This document shows, piece after piece, positions 27,518 to 37,034 of a DNA stretch of 64,000 nucleotides (position 1 is its first letter; every line of letters starts with the position of its first letter). The DNA is taken from assembly GCF_001660815.1 (NCBI RefSeq), contig NZ_LYMI01000009.1:80058-144057 (forward strand). Reading direction: 5' to 3'. The stretch comes from Xanthomonas nasturtii (GTDB lineage: Bacteria > Pseudomonadota > Gammaproteobacteria > Xanthomonadales > Xanthomonadaceae). Both the position numbers and the translations under genes were made by a program. The notes beneath the pieces are model-generated. The model saw only the letters and a list, made by a program, of their open reading frames with translations. It was not told the origin of the DNA and searched no databases.

Positions 27518-28601
27518 ATGACACGTGCGTCTTCCTCCGCGCAGACCGTGTGTGCGCATCGCCTGCCAGATGCCCGGCCCGCGCTCGCGGCGACGCGCGA
27601 TTGGCAGATCGATGCCGCAAAGGCGCTGGCCATTGTGTTGGTGGTGCTGGGGCATGCCAGCGGGATGCCGCCGGCGTACAAGCTGTTCGCCTACAGCTTC
27701 CATGTGCCGCTGTTTTTCGTGCTGTCCGGCTGGGTCGGCGAACGTTTCGGGCGGCGTGTATTGACCGGCGCAACGGTCGCAAAGCTGGCGCGCACGTTGC
27801 TGATTCCATATCTGTCGTTCTTTCTGGTAGCCCATGCATTGTGGCTGTTGACCGCTGCGCTCGATGGCCACGCAGGGCATGCACAGGCGCGCCCGTTGTG
27901 GGACCCGTTGACGGGAGTGCTCTGGGCCAACGGGGCAGGCCTGTATGTGCTTCCGGCGCTGTGGTTCCTGCCCGCGCTGTTTGTCACAACGCTGGCTTAC
28001 ATTGCGCTGCGTGCGCGTTTGAGTGCGGCCGCGGTGGCCGCGCTCAGTCTGGCGCTCGCGCTGGCATGGGCTGGCTGGTTCCCGTCGCTGCAGGTGCGCT
28101 TGCCGCTCGCGCTGGATGTGCTGCCTGTGGCGCTGTTCTTCGTCGCGGTGGGCGGCTGGCTGTCGCGTTTTGCAGATGCACTGCGAATCCTGGGTGCTGG
28201 CGTTGGTGCCATTGGCTGCGGTGTGGTGGTGGCTGGCCGCGTGGAATGGGCAGGTGGACGTGAACAACCTGCAGTTCGGGCAGTCGGCTGCCGTGTTCCT
28301 GCTCGTCAGCCTGCTGGGGACAGCGATGACGTTGTGCGTGGCGTACTTCATCCGGCGCTTGCGCTGGGTGCAATGGATCGGCACCAACACCTTGTTGATC
28401 CTGTGTACGCATACGTTGGTGTTCTTGGTGTTCTTGGTGATCACCAGCCTGGTGGCGTGTACCGGCGTGATCGCACGCAGCGCGATCAGTACGCCTGCCT
28501 GGGCGTTGGGGCTGAGCGCGTTCGCGATCACTGCAAGCATGCCGATGCGCGCGGCGCTGGTGCGGCTGGCGCCGTGGATGTTGGGGTTGAAACGCAAATG
28601 A
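27518..28601 (+). pseudogene. gumG: gumG, second xanthan O-acetyltransferase, frameshifted
   Basis: GumG acetylates the terminal mannose. The first part, from ATG 27518, reads in one frame (DWQIDAAKALAIVLVVLGHA, FAYSFHVPLFFVLSGW, to FVAVGGWLSRFADALR). The homologous C-terminal part (WVLALVPLAAV, NGQVDVNNLQFG, VQWIGTNTLLILCTH, ending GLKRK) is in another frame. The switch falls at about 28180-28195 and needs one inserted or two deleted bases. The paralogue GumF aligns across both halves, so a shift is certain relative to the ancestor. Without correction the first frame runs on to 28669 with an unrelated tail. It could be a real mutation or a sequencing error. Confidence 0.85.
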
Positions 28602-28668
28602 CGAGTTTTCAGAATCATCAGCCGTCGCAGCAACTGCGTGCGCGTCGCTGGCACAGGAGATTGGCGTA

Positions 28669-29811
28669 ATGAAAGTGGTGCATGTCGTCCGCCAATTCCA
28701 TCCTTCCATCGGAGGCATGGAAGAGGTCGTTCTCAATGTTGCCCGCCAACATCAAGCCAATAGCGCCGATACGGTCGAGGTCGTGACGCTGGATCGTGTG
28801 TTTACCGACCCGGGTGCGCAGCTCTCGGCGCAGGACACGCATCAGGGGCTGCCGATCCGACGGATTGGCTATCGCGGATCATCGCGCTACCCGCTGGCGC
28901 CGTCGGTGCTCGGTGCAATCCGTTCGGCCGATCTGGTGCATCTGCACGGCATCGACTTTTTCTACGACTATCTGGCCCTGACCAAGCCGTTGCACGGCAA
29001 GCCGATGGTGGTATCCACGCATGGCGGGTTTTTCCACACTGCGTACGCCTCGCGGATGAAGCAGCTGTGGTTTCAGACGCTCACGCGCACCTCGGCGCTG
29101 GCCTACGCGCGCGTGATCGCCACCAGCGAAAACGATGGCGACCTATTCGCCAAGGTGGTGGCGCCGGCACGGCTGCGGGTGATCGAAAACGGCGTGGATG
29201 TCGGCAAGTACGCAGGGCAGGGCGCAACCACGCCCGGGCGAACGATGCTGTATTTCGGGCGCTGGTCGGTCAACAAGGGGCTGATCGAAACGCTGGAACT
29301 GCTGCAGGCCGCGCTCAAGCGCGACCCGCAATGGCGGCTGATCATTGCCGGGCGCGAATACGATTTGAACGAGGCCGGTCTGCGCAAGGCGATTGCCGAG
29401 CGAGGGCTGCAGGACAAGGTGCAGCTGAGCATGTCGCCCTCGCAGGAGCAGTTGCGCAGCCTGATGCGTCAGGCGCAGTTCTTCGTGTGCCTGTCGCGGC
29501 ATGAAGGCTTCGGGATCGCCGCGGTCGAGGCGATGAGCGCCGGCCTGATTCCGATCCTCAGCGATATCCCGCCGTTCGTGCGGCTTGCCAGCGAATCGGG
29601 CCAGGGCGTGATCGTCAATCGCGACAGGATCGAGGCAGCGGCAGACCAGGTGCAGGCGCTCGCGTTGCAGGCCGACAGCGACTTCGACACCCGTCGTGCG
29701 ACCTCCATGGCCTACGTGAGCAGGTACGACTGGAAGCATGTGGTCGGGCGCTACATCGACGAATACCACGACGCATTGGGCATCCCGCGCGTGCAGGAGG
29801 TGGTGCGATGA
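28669..29811 (+). CDS. gumH: GumH, alpha-1,3-mannosyltransferase
   Basis: Cytoplasmic-face GT4 enzyme of 380 residues that adds the first mannose from GDP-mannose to the cellobiose-lipid. It has the GT-B fold with GGMEE near the N-terminus (residues 15-19), VIENGVDVGKY and the EX7E-type motif in SRHEGFGIAAVEAMSAG. The stop overlaps the gumI start (ATGA). Confidence 0.95.
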   Translation: MKVVHVVRQFHPSIGGMEEVVLNVARQHQANSADTVEVVTLDRVFTDPGAQLSAQDTHQGLPIRRIGYRGSSRYPLAPSVLGAIRSADLVHLHGIDFFYDYLALTKPLHGKPMVVSTHGGFFHTAYASRMKQLWFQTLTRTSALAYARVIATSENDGDLFAKVVAPARLRVIENGVDVGKYAGQGATTPGRTMLYFGRWSVNKGLIETLELLQAALKRDPQWRLIIAGREYDLNEAGLRKAIAERGLQDKVQLSMSPSQEQLRSLMRQAQFFVCLSRHEGFGIAAVEAMSAGLIPILSDIPPFVRLASESGQGVIVNRDRIEAAADQVQALALQADSDFDTRRATSMAYVSRYDWKHVVGRYIDEYHDALGIPRVQEVVR

Positions 29812-30857
29812 GCGCGCTGGCCTCTTCGTCGATGACGCACGCGGCGACACAGCCGCAGGTCACGGTGCTGTTTTCCACCGAAAAACCCAATGCCAGCACC
29901 AATCCGTACCTGACCCAGCTCTATGATGCGTTGCCCGCCGCCGTGCAGCCGCGCTTCTTTTCGATGCGTGATGCGTTGCTGTCGCGCTATGACGTATTGC
30001 ATCTGCACTGGCCCGAATACCTGCTGCGCCATCCAACCGCTGCCGGCACCCTGGCCAAGCAGGTGTGCGCTGCGGTGTTGCTGCTCAAGCTGCAGCTGAC
30101 CGGCACGCCGGTAGTGCGCACCTTGCACAATCTTGCGCCGCACGAAGACCGCGGCTGGCGCGAGCGCAGCCTGCTGCGCTGGATCGACCGGCTGACACGT
30201 CGCTGGATCCGCATCAATGCGACCACACCGCCGCGCCCGCCATTCACCGATACGATTCTGCATGGCCACTATCGCGATTGGTTCGCGACCATGGAGCAGG
30301 GCAGCACGGTGCCGGGGCGGCTGCTGCATTTCGGCCTGATTCGCCCGTACAAAGGCGTCGAAACACTGCTGGAGGTGATGCGCGAGGTCGACGACGCGCG
30401 CGTGAATCTGCGTATCGTCGGCAACCCGGCGACGCCGCAGATGCGCACCCTGGTAGAGGACGCCTGCGCGCAGGATCCGCGCATCAGCGCGCTGCTGGCC
30501 TATGTCGAAGAGCCGGTGCTTGCGCGCGAAGTCAGCGCGGCCGAACTGGTGGTGTTGCCGTATCGGCAAATGCACAACTCCGGCACCTTGCTGCTGGCGT
30601 TGTCGCTGGCACGTCCGGTGCTGGCGCCGTGGAGCGAATCGAACGCGGCCATCGCCGAGGAAGTCGGGCCGGGTTGGGTGTTCCTGTATGAAGGCGACTT
30701 CGACGCGGCGTTGCTGACGGGCATGCTGGACAAGGTGCGCGCGGCGCCACGCGGCCCGGTGCCGGATCTCTCGGAGCGCGACTGGCCGCGGATCGGGCAG
30801 TTGCATTACCGCACCTATCTGGAAGCGTTGGGCAAGGATGGAGACGCCGCGCTGTGA
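29808..30857 (+). CDS. gumI: GumI, beta-1,4-mannosyltransferase
   Basis: Adds the terminal mannose of the xanthan side chain. 349 residues with GT-B features (DVLHLHWPEYLLRHP, LLHFGLIRPYKGVETLLE, VVLPYRQMHNSGTLLLALS). It is coupled to gumH by ATGA and to gumJ by GTGA overlap. Confidence 0.94.
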   Translation: MSALASSSMTHAATQPQVTVLFSTEKPNASTNPYLTQLYDALPAAVQPRFFSMRDALLSRYDVLHLHWPEYLLRHPTAAGTLAKQVCAAVLLLKLQLTGTPVVRTLHNLAPHEDRGWRERSLLRWIDRLTRRWIRINATTPPRPPFTDTILHGHYRDWFATMEQGSTVPGRLLHFGLIRPYKGVETLLEVMREVDDARVNLRIVGNPATPQMRTLVEDACAQDPRISALLAYVEEPVLAREVSAAELVVLPYRQMHNSGTLLLALSLARPVLAPWSESNAAIAEEVGPGWVFLYEGDFDAALLTGMLDKVRAAPRGPVPDLSERDWPRIGQLHYRTYLEALGKDGDAAL

Positions 30858-32368
30858 ACGCAGAGACACCGACGATGACATCTCCCACACCGCCACCACC
30901 GCCACCGCAGCGCAGCCTGGGCGCGCGCGCCGCCGGTGGCGCAGCGGTGACCATGCTCGGCCAGTCGGCCAAGATGGTCGTGCAGTTCGGCGGCATCATT
31001 TTGCTGGCGCGATTGCTGACGCCGTACGACTACGGTCTGATGGCGATGGTCACCGCCATCGTCGGCGCTGCCGAGATCCTGCGCGATTTCGGTCTGTCGG
31101 CAGCTGCGGTGCAAGCCAAGCATGTCAGCCGCGAGCAACGCGATAACCTGTTCTGGATCAACAGCGGCATCGGGTTGTCGCTGTCGGTGGTGGTGTTCGC
31201 CTCGGCGCATCTGATCGCCAACTTCTACAAAGAACCCGCCCTGGTGACGATTTCCCAGGCACTGGCGGTGACCTTCCTGATCAACGGAATGACCACGCAG
31301 TACCGTGCGCATCTGAGCCGTGGGCTGCGCTTCGGGCAAGTGGCGCTCAGCGACGTGGGCTCGCAGGTGCTGGGGCTGGGCGCAGCCGTTGCTGCTGCGT
31401 TGCTGGGCTGGGGCTATTGGGCGCTGGTGGTCCAGCAGGTGGTGCAGGCCATCGTCAATTTCATCATCGCCGCAAGCTGCGCGCGCTGGTTGCCGGGTGG
31501 CTATCGGCGCTCGGCGCCGATGCGCGATTTCATGAGCTTCGGCTGGAACCTGATGGCCGCGCAGTTGCTGGGCTACGCCAGTCGCAACGTCGGGCAGGTG
31601 ATCATCGGTTGGCGGACCGGGCCGGATGCGCTGGGCCTGTACAACCGCGCATTCCAGTTGCTGATGATGCCGTTGAACCAGATCAATGCGCCGGCCACCA
31701 GCGTGGCATTGCCGGTGTTGTCGCAACTGCAGGACGACCGCGAACGTTTCAATGCGTTTCTGCTACGCGGGCAGACAGTGATGGTGCATCTGATCGTTGC
31801 GCTGTTCGCGTTCGCCTGCGCGCTTGCGATGCCGTTGATCGTGTTGGTGCTGGGCGAACAGTGGCGCGAGGCGGTGCCGCTGTTCCAGGTGCTGACGCTG
31901 GGCGGCATCTTTCAGACGGCGTCCTATGCGACGTACTGGGTGTTCCTTGCGCGGGGCTTGATGCGCGCGCAGCTGGTGTATTCGCTGGTCAGCCGCATCG
32001 TGCTGATCGCCTGCATCTTTGTCGGTTCGCGATGGGGTGCGATGGGCGTGGCAATCGGCTATTCGTTCGGTCTGTTGCTGATCTGGCCGTTGTCGCTGGT
32101 GTGGGTCGGCAAGATTTCCGACGCGCCTGTCGGAGCTCTGTTCACCAATGCCGTCCGCGCAATGACCGCGTATGGCGTGGCGGGTGGGTGCGCGTATTAC
32201 GCATCCATCGCGGTAGGTGGCGCGATCTGGCAGCAGCTTGCGGTCGGCGCTGCAGCGATGGCCGCAGTGTGTCTGCTTGCGCTGGCAATCTGGCCTGCAT
32301 TCCGTCGCGATGTGATTTCCATCATCAATATCCGCAAGTTGCTGACGCAGGCCAGGGCACGTCGATGA
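30854..32368 (+). CDS. gumJ: GumJ, xanthan repeat-unit flippase (Wzx-like)
   Basis: Moves the lipid-linked pentasaccharide across the inner membrane. Oligosaccharide-flippase/MATE-like family with about 14 hydrophobic segments (GARAAGGAAVTMLGQSAKMVVQFGGIILLARLLTP at the N-terminus). GTG 30854 overlaps the gumI stop and gives 504 residues. ATG 30875 would give 497, close to the usually quoted length, so the start is uncertain. Confidence 0.94.
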   Translation: MNAETPTMTSPTPPPPPPQRSLGARAAGGAAVTMLGQSAKMVVQFGGIILLARLLTPYDYGLMAMVTAIVGAAEILRDFGLSAAAVQAKHVSREQRDNLFWINSGIGLSLSVVVFASAHLIANFYKEPALVTISQALAVTFLINGMTTQYRAHLSRGLRFGQVALSDVGSQVLGLGAAVAAALLGWGYWALVVQQVVQAIVNFIIAASCARWLPGGYRRSAPMRDFMSFGWNLMAAQLLGYASRNVGQVIIGWRTGPDALGLYNRAFQLLMMPLNQINAPATSVALPVLSQLQDDRERFNAFLLRGQTVMVHLIVALFAFACALAMPLIVLVLGEQWREAVPLFQVLTLGGIFQTASYATYWVFLARGLMRAQLVYSLVSRIVLIACIFVGSRWGAMGVAIGYSFGLLLIWPLSLVWVGKISDAPVGALFTNAVRAMTAYGVAGGCAYYASIAVGGAIWQQLAVGAAAMAAVCLLALAIWPAFRRDVISIINIRKLLTQARARR

Positions 32369-32431
32369 GTCGACATCGTCTTCGCCCGCAGTTGGTCATG
32401 CTTTCCCTCACTCATTCATAGGACACGGCCC

Positions 32432-33628
32432 ATGAGCGACACACCCGCCGCCGCTTCCGGCATTCGCCGGCCTTGCTATCTGGTCTTGTCCGCCCACGAC
32501 TACCGCACGCCGCGGCGCGCCAATATCCATTTCATTACCGATCAGCTTGCGCTGCGTGGTACCACGCGATTTTTCTCGCTGCGTTACAGCCGGTTGTCGC
32601 GGATGAAAGGCGATATGCGACTGCCGCTGGACGAGACCGCAAACACGGTCGTTTCGCACAAAGGTGTCGACTGCTACCTGTGGCGCACGACGGTGCATCC
32701 GTTCAACACGCGCCGCGCATGGCTGCGTTCTGTCGAGGATGCAATGTTCCGCTGGTACGCCGCGCACCCGCCACGCCGTTTGCTCGACTGGATGCGCGAA
32801 TCCGACGTCATCGTGTTCGAGAGCGGCATCGCGGTTGCTTTCATCGAACTTGCCAAGCGTGTCAATCCGGCCGCGAAGCTGGTCTATCGCGCATCCGACG
32901 GCTTGAGCACGATCAACGTGGCGTCCTATATCGAACGTGAGTTCGACCGCGTCGCGCCCAAGCTCGATGTGATTGCGCTGGTGTCGCCGGCAATGGCGGA
33001 GGAAATCGCAAGCCGCGACAACGTGTACCACGTGGGCCATGGCGTGGATCACAACCTGGATCAACTGGGCGACCCGTCGCCGTATGGCGAGGGCATCCAC
33101 GCAGTGGCGGTGGGCTCGATGCTGTTCGATCCTGAGTTCTTCGTGGTTGCGAGCAAGGCCTTCCCGCAGGTCACCTTCCACGTGATCGGCTCGGGCATGG
33201 GCCGGCATCCCGGCTACGGCGACAACGTGGTGGTCTATGGCGAGATGAAGCATGCCGAGACCATCGGCTACATCAAGCATGCGCGTTTCGGCATCGCGCC
33301 TTACGCGTCCGAGCAGGTGCCGGTGTATCTGGCCGACAGCTCGATGAAGCTGCTGCAGTACGACTTTTTCGGCTTGCCTGCGGTGTGCCCGAATGCCGTG
33401 GTGGGGCCGTATCAGTCGCGTTTCGGCTACACTCCAGGCAACGCTGATTCTGTCATTGCGGCAATTGGCCGTGCGTTGGAAGCACCGCGCGTGCGTTATC
33501 GCCAGTGCCTGAATTGGTCCGACACCACTGATCGCGTGCTGGATCCCAGTGCGTATCCGGAAACCCGTTTGTACCCGCAACACAGCGCAGCGGTGCATGC
33601 CTCGTCGGAGGCCGCGCTCTCGCATTGA
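32432..33628 (+). CDS. gumK: GumK, beta-1,2-glucuronosyltransferase
   Basis: Inner-membrane-associated GT70 enzyme of 398 residues that transfers glucuronic acid from UDP-GlcA to the inner mannose. The presumed catalytic Asp is D156 in VYRASDGLS, one residue off the numbering known from X. campestris GumK. The C-terminal nucleotide-binding half contains [11 protein letters not shown] and [20 protein letters not shown]. The start is ATG 32432 after a 63-nt gap from gumJ. Confidence 0.96.
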   Translation: MSDTPAAASGIRRPCYLVLSAHDYRTPRRANIHFITDQLALRGTTRFFSLRYSRLSRMKGDMRLPLDETANTVVSHKGVDCYLWRTTVHPFNTRRAWLRSVEDAMFRWYAAHPPRRLLDWMRESDVIVFESGIAVAFIELAKRVNPAAKLVYRASDGLSTINVASYIEREFDRVAPKLDVIALVSPAMAEEIASRDNVYHVGHGVDHNLDQLGDPSPYGEGIHAVAVGSMLFDPEFFVVASKAFPQVTFHVIGSGMGRHPGYGDNVVVYGEMKHAETIGYIKHARFGIAPYASEQVPVYLADSSMKLLQYDFFGLPAVCPNAVVGPYQSRFGYTPGNADSVIAAIGRALEAPRVRYRQCLNWSDTTDRVLDPSAYPETRLYPQHSAAVHASSEAALSH

Positions 33629-33661
33629 TGCGGGGCATCTACCCCCAGGAGACTCATACCT

Positions 33662-34456
33662 ATGGCCAACGCCTTGCTGCAGAAGTGGATAGAACATGCA
33701 GAACGTCGTGCATTGTTCTGGTGGCAGCCCAAGAACGCTGGCGTGAATATGGGAGATCACCTGTCCAAGGTGATCGTCTCATGTGTGCTGTCGCTGCAGG
33801 ACAAGACGCTGATCGACAAGCAGGATCTCAGCAAGAAGCTGATCGCGATCGGCTCGGTGCTGCATTTCGCCAAAGACGGCGATACCGTCTGGGGCAGCGG
33901 CATCAATGGCAAGATCCCGGCCGAACGCAACACCTTCAGTACGCTCGACGTCCGTGCGGTGCGCGGGCCGAAGACGCGCAAATTTCTGGTCGATCGCGGC
34001 ATCGCGGTGCCGGAAGTGTATGGCGATCCGGGCCTGCTGACGCCGATGTTCTTCCCGGCCGAGGCGCTCGGCCCGATCAACAAGCGGCCCTTCGCCATCG
34101 TGCCGCACTTCAACGAGCCGGTCGAAAAGTACAGCGCGTACAAGGATCACTTGGTGTTCCCCAACGTCAAGCCTGCGACCTTCATGAGCGCCTTGCTCGG
34201 CGCTGAACTGGTGATCAGCAGCTCGCTGCACGGCCTGATTCTTGCCGAAGCCTACGGGATCCCGGCGGTGTACCTGGACTGGGGCAACGGCGAAGACCGC
34301 TTCAAGTACGACGACTACTACAACGGTACCGGGCGCATGCAGTGGCATTCCGGCAACAGCGTGGAAGAGTGTCTGGAGCTGGGCGGTAACGGCGATTTCG
34401 ATCTTGAAAAACTGCAGGCCGGGCTGTTGGCTGCATTCCCTTACGACCTTTGGTGA
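33662..34456 (+). CDS. gumL: GumL, ketal pyruvate transferase
   Basis: Adds the 4,6-ketal pyruvate to the terminal mannose using phosphoenolpyruvate. 264 residues of the polysaccharide pyruvyl transferase family (GDHLSKVIVSCVL, VWGSGINGKIP, RAVRGPKTRKFL, LVISSSLHGLILAEAYGIP). AGGAGA precedes the ATG. gumM starts 4 nt downstream. Confidence 0.95.
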   Translation: MANALLQKWIEHAERRALFWWQPKNAGVNMGDHLSKVIVSCVLSLQDKTLIDKQDLSKKLIAIGSVLHFAKDGDTVWGSGINGKIPAERNTFSTLDVRAVRGPKTRKFLVDRGIAVPEVYGDPGLLTPMFFPAEALGPINKRPFAIVPHFNEPVEKYSAYKDHLVFPNVKPATFMSALLGAELVISSSLHGLILAEAYGIPAVYLDWGNGEDRFKYDDYYNGTGRMQWHSGNSVEECLELGGNGDFDLEKLQAGLLAAFPYDLW

Positions 34457-34460
34457 TTCG

Positions 34461-35255
34461 ATGATGCAGGGCCAGCGCGTGGATGCGGAAACGACGGCAG
34501 TTGCCAGCGGTACGACACTGCCCGGTGTGGTGATTCCGTTGGGTGGCTTTCCGGTGTTGTCCACCACGCAGGAAGCCTTCGCGCTGGATCTGTTCCATGC
34601 GCTGGCCGCGCATCAGCCGCGGCGGGTGTTCTTTGCCAATACCAATTTCATCGTGCAGTGCCAGGCGCTGCGGATGCGCATGCGCGAGCCCAGCGTGCGG
34701 ATCGTCAACGATGGGATCGGCATGGATCTGGCCGCACGGCTGATCCATGGCCGCCGCTTCGCCGGCAATCTCAATGGCACCGATCTGATTCCGTATCTGT
34801 GCCGCGAGAGTGCGCAGCCGCTCAAGTTCTTTCTGCTGGGTGGTCGTCCGGGTGTCGGCAAGACGGCGGCAGCCACGCTGACAGGCACCTTGGGGCAACA
34901 GGTGGTCGGCATGTGCGACGGCTACGGCGAATTTGCGGCAGCGGGCGAGGGCCTGGCCGAGCGCATCAGTCGCTCCGGTGCCGATGTGCTGCTGGTGGCG
35001 TTCGGCAACCCGTTGCAGGAACGCTGGATCCTGGACCACAGCAATGCGCTGCGTATACCGCTGGTCTTCGGGGTGGGCGCGTTGCTCGATTTCCTGTCGG
35101 GCACCGCCAAGCGTGCGCCCGATTGGGTGCGGCGCCTGCACATGGAATGGATGTATCGGCTGCTCAACGAGCCGCGCCGTTTGCTCAAGCGCTATAGCTG
35201 GGATCTGCTGGTGTTCTTCCGCACCTGCCTGCGCGCGGGCAAGCAGCTGCCCTGA
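34461..35255 (+). CDS. gumM: GumM, beta-1,4-glucosyltransferase (WecG/TagA family)
   Basis: Adds the second glucose to form lipid-linked cellobiose. GT26 family, 264 residues, with FFANTNFIVQCQALR, VRIVNDGIGMDLAARL, LLVAFGNPLQERWI and MEWMYRLLNEPRRLLKRY. ATG 34461 or the next codon ATG 34464 is the start. Confidence 0.95.
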   Translation: MMQGQRVDAETTAVASGTTLPGVVIPLGGFPVLSTTQEAFALDLFHALAAHQPRRVFFANTNFIVQCQALRMRMREPSVRIVNDGIGMDLAARLIHGRRFAGNLNGTDLIPYLCRESAQPLKFFLLGGRPGVGKTAAATLTGTLGQQVVGMCDGYGEFAAAGEGLAERISRSGADVLLVAFGNPLQERWILDHSNALRIPLVFGVGALLDFLSGTAKRAPDWVRRLHMEWMYRLLNEPRRLLKRYSWDLLVFFRTCLRAGKQLP

Positions 35256-35289
35256 TGCAGCGGCGGCGCGTCTGGCCTAGCATGCAAGC

Positions 35290-35751
35290 ATGCATCCCAC
35301 CGCCGCCGCCCTGATCCGCTCGCTCGACCTCGCCCCGCATCCGGAAGGCGGGCACTATCGCCGTGTGTATGCCTCCGCACGCCAGGTCACCGACAACGGT
35401 CAGTCACGCCCGGCGTTGACCGCCATCCGCTTTCTATTAAGTGCAGGCGAATGCAGTGCGTGGCACCGTGTGGATGCCGAAGAGACCTGGCACTGGCAGC
35501 AGGGCGATGCGCTGGAGCTGCTGATCTACGAGCCCTCCAGCGCGCAATTGCAGCGTGTGATTGTGGATGCCGCCGAGCGCGGCGAACCGATGCAGGTGGT
35601 GCCGGCCGGCTGCTGGCAGGCGGCGCGTTCGCTTGGCCAGTTCACCCTGGTGGGCTGCACGGTATCGCCTGGATTCGTGTGGGAAGGCTTCGCGCTGCTC
35701 GACGCCGCCTCGCCGCTGGCCGCGCACTTGGCCACGCTGCTTCCACGCTAG
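35290..35751 (+). CDS. Cupin-like DUF985 protein
   Basis: A 153-residue single-domain cupin of the DUF985/YML079w type (PHPEGGHYRRVYAS, SAWHRVDAEETWHWQQGDALEL, VPAGCWQAARSLG). The conserved HPEGG and HR...W motifs line a small-molecule pocket in this family, whose biochemical role is not established. It sits between gumM and gumN with a 34-nt upstream gap. It has no known part in xanthan synthesis. Confidence 0.88.
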   Translation: MHPTAAALIRSLDLAPHPEGGHYRRVYASARQVTDNGQSRPALTAIRFLLSAGECSAWHRVDAEETWHWQQGDALELLIYEPSSAQLQRVIVDAAERGEPMQVVPAGCWQAARSLGQFTLVGCTVSPGFVWEGFALLDAASPLAAHLATLLPR

Positions 35752-35841
35752 CCCTCTGGCCGAGTGCGCGCGCGAACGCTTCCCTAACGCGGTGGCTGCC
35801 GGCTTGGCGTACTGTCCGCCTCAAACAGGGGGCGACCGGCA

Positions 35842-36858
35842 ATGCGACGCAAGGCAGCGGGATGGGGAGCGGGCTTGATGCTGGTGTCGCTGTGGGCGGC
35901 CGCCGGAGAAACTGTGCCGCCCAAGGAAGCAACGTCGGCACCACCTGTAGTTGATCTGGAGGCCATGGTGGTGCGCGGCGTGCAGCCGGGCCCTGGCTTG
36001 TGGAAGGTCAGCAAGGGCGAGCATGTCTTGTGGATCCTGGGCACGCAGTCGCCGCTGCCCAAACGCCTGCAATGGCAATCGACCGAGGTGGAAACCATCA
36101 TCGGCCAGTCGCAGCAGGTACTGATGGCGCCGACCGTGCAGCTCGATGTCGAGATGGGGTTCTTCGGCAAGCTGAGCTTGTTGCCATCGGCAATGAAAGC
36201 AATGAAGAACGAGGACGGCCGCGAACTGCGTGAGCTGCTGCCGCCCGAGCTGTATGCGCGATGGAGCGTGGCCAAGGCCCGTTACATCGGCAACGATCGC
36301 GGCGTGGAGCGCAAGCGCCCGATGCTGGCGGCCGGCGAGTTGTATCAGGCTGCGTTGAAGCGTTCGGGTCTGGCCCGCTCACCGGTGATCTGGTCGGTCG
36401 TGGAGCGCGCGGCCAAGCGTGCGGGCATCAAGCCCACACCGACGGCGTTGGACTACAAGATCGCCGACCCGCGGCAGGCGCTCAAGGAATTCCGTGCCGG
36501 CGGCATGGACGACATTGCCTGCTTCCGCAGCATTTTGGTGACGGTGGAGCGCGACCTCCCCACGATGGTCGAACGCGCCAACGCCTGGTCGGTCGGCGAC
36601 CTCGAAGCCTTGCGCCAGTTGCCGCGCGAAGACCCGCAGGCAGCGTGCATGAGCGCGATGGCCAGCTCCGGTGCCGCCAAGAAGCGCGGTATCGACGACC
36701 TGGAACGGCGCATGCGCGAGCATTGGCTGGGCATCGCCACCGCTGCATTGCAACGCAACCGCAGCACCTTCGCGGTGCTGCCGATCAGCCGCCTGACCGC
36801 ACCGGACGGTTACCTGGCCCGGCTACAGGCGCTGGGCTATGAGGTGGAAGCGCCTTGA
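35842..36858 (+). CDS. gumN: GumN, TraB/PrgY-like family protein
   Basis: A 338-residue protein with an N-terminal signal or anchor (GAGLMLVSLWAAAGE). It belongs to the TraB/PrgY/GumN family (WKVSKGEHVLWILGTQSPLPKRLQW, VLMAPTVQLD). Related domains are thought to be metal-dependent proteases that act on small peptides. Its role in xanthan production is not essential or clear. A 90-nt gap separates it from the cupin gene. Confidence 0.92.
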   Translation: MRRKAAGWGAGLMLVSLWAAAGETVPPKEATSAPPVVDLEAMVVRGVQPGPGLWKVSKGEHVLWILGTQSPLPKRLQWQSTEVETIIGQSQQVLMAPTVQLDVEMGFFGKLSLLPSAMKAMKNEDGRELRELLPPELYARWSVAKARYIGNDRGVERKRPMLAAGELYQAALKRSGLARSPVIWSVVERAAKRAGIKPTPTALDYKIADPRQALKEFRAGGMDDIACFRSILVTVERDLPTMVERANAWSVGDLEALRQLPREDPQAACMSAMASSGAAKKRGIDDLERRMREHWLGIATAALQRNRSTFAVLPISRLTAPDGYLARLQALGYEVEAP

Positions 36859-37034
36859 GGCGTTTGTGGTGAATGCGCCCGGCGCGTCCTGCCGTTGGCT
36901 CAGTGCGGGCGCAAGCACAGATTCGTAGCGGGTCGTGGGGCAGTTGTGCGTCGTGCACGCGGCGGCGGTATGCAAACGACGTATGAGCAGCGGCATGCAG
37001 ATCGCCGGCTTGGGCCTGCCGATGCGGCCACGGT

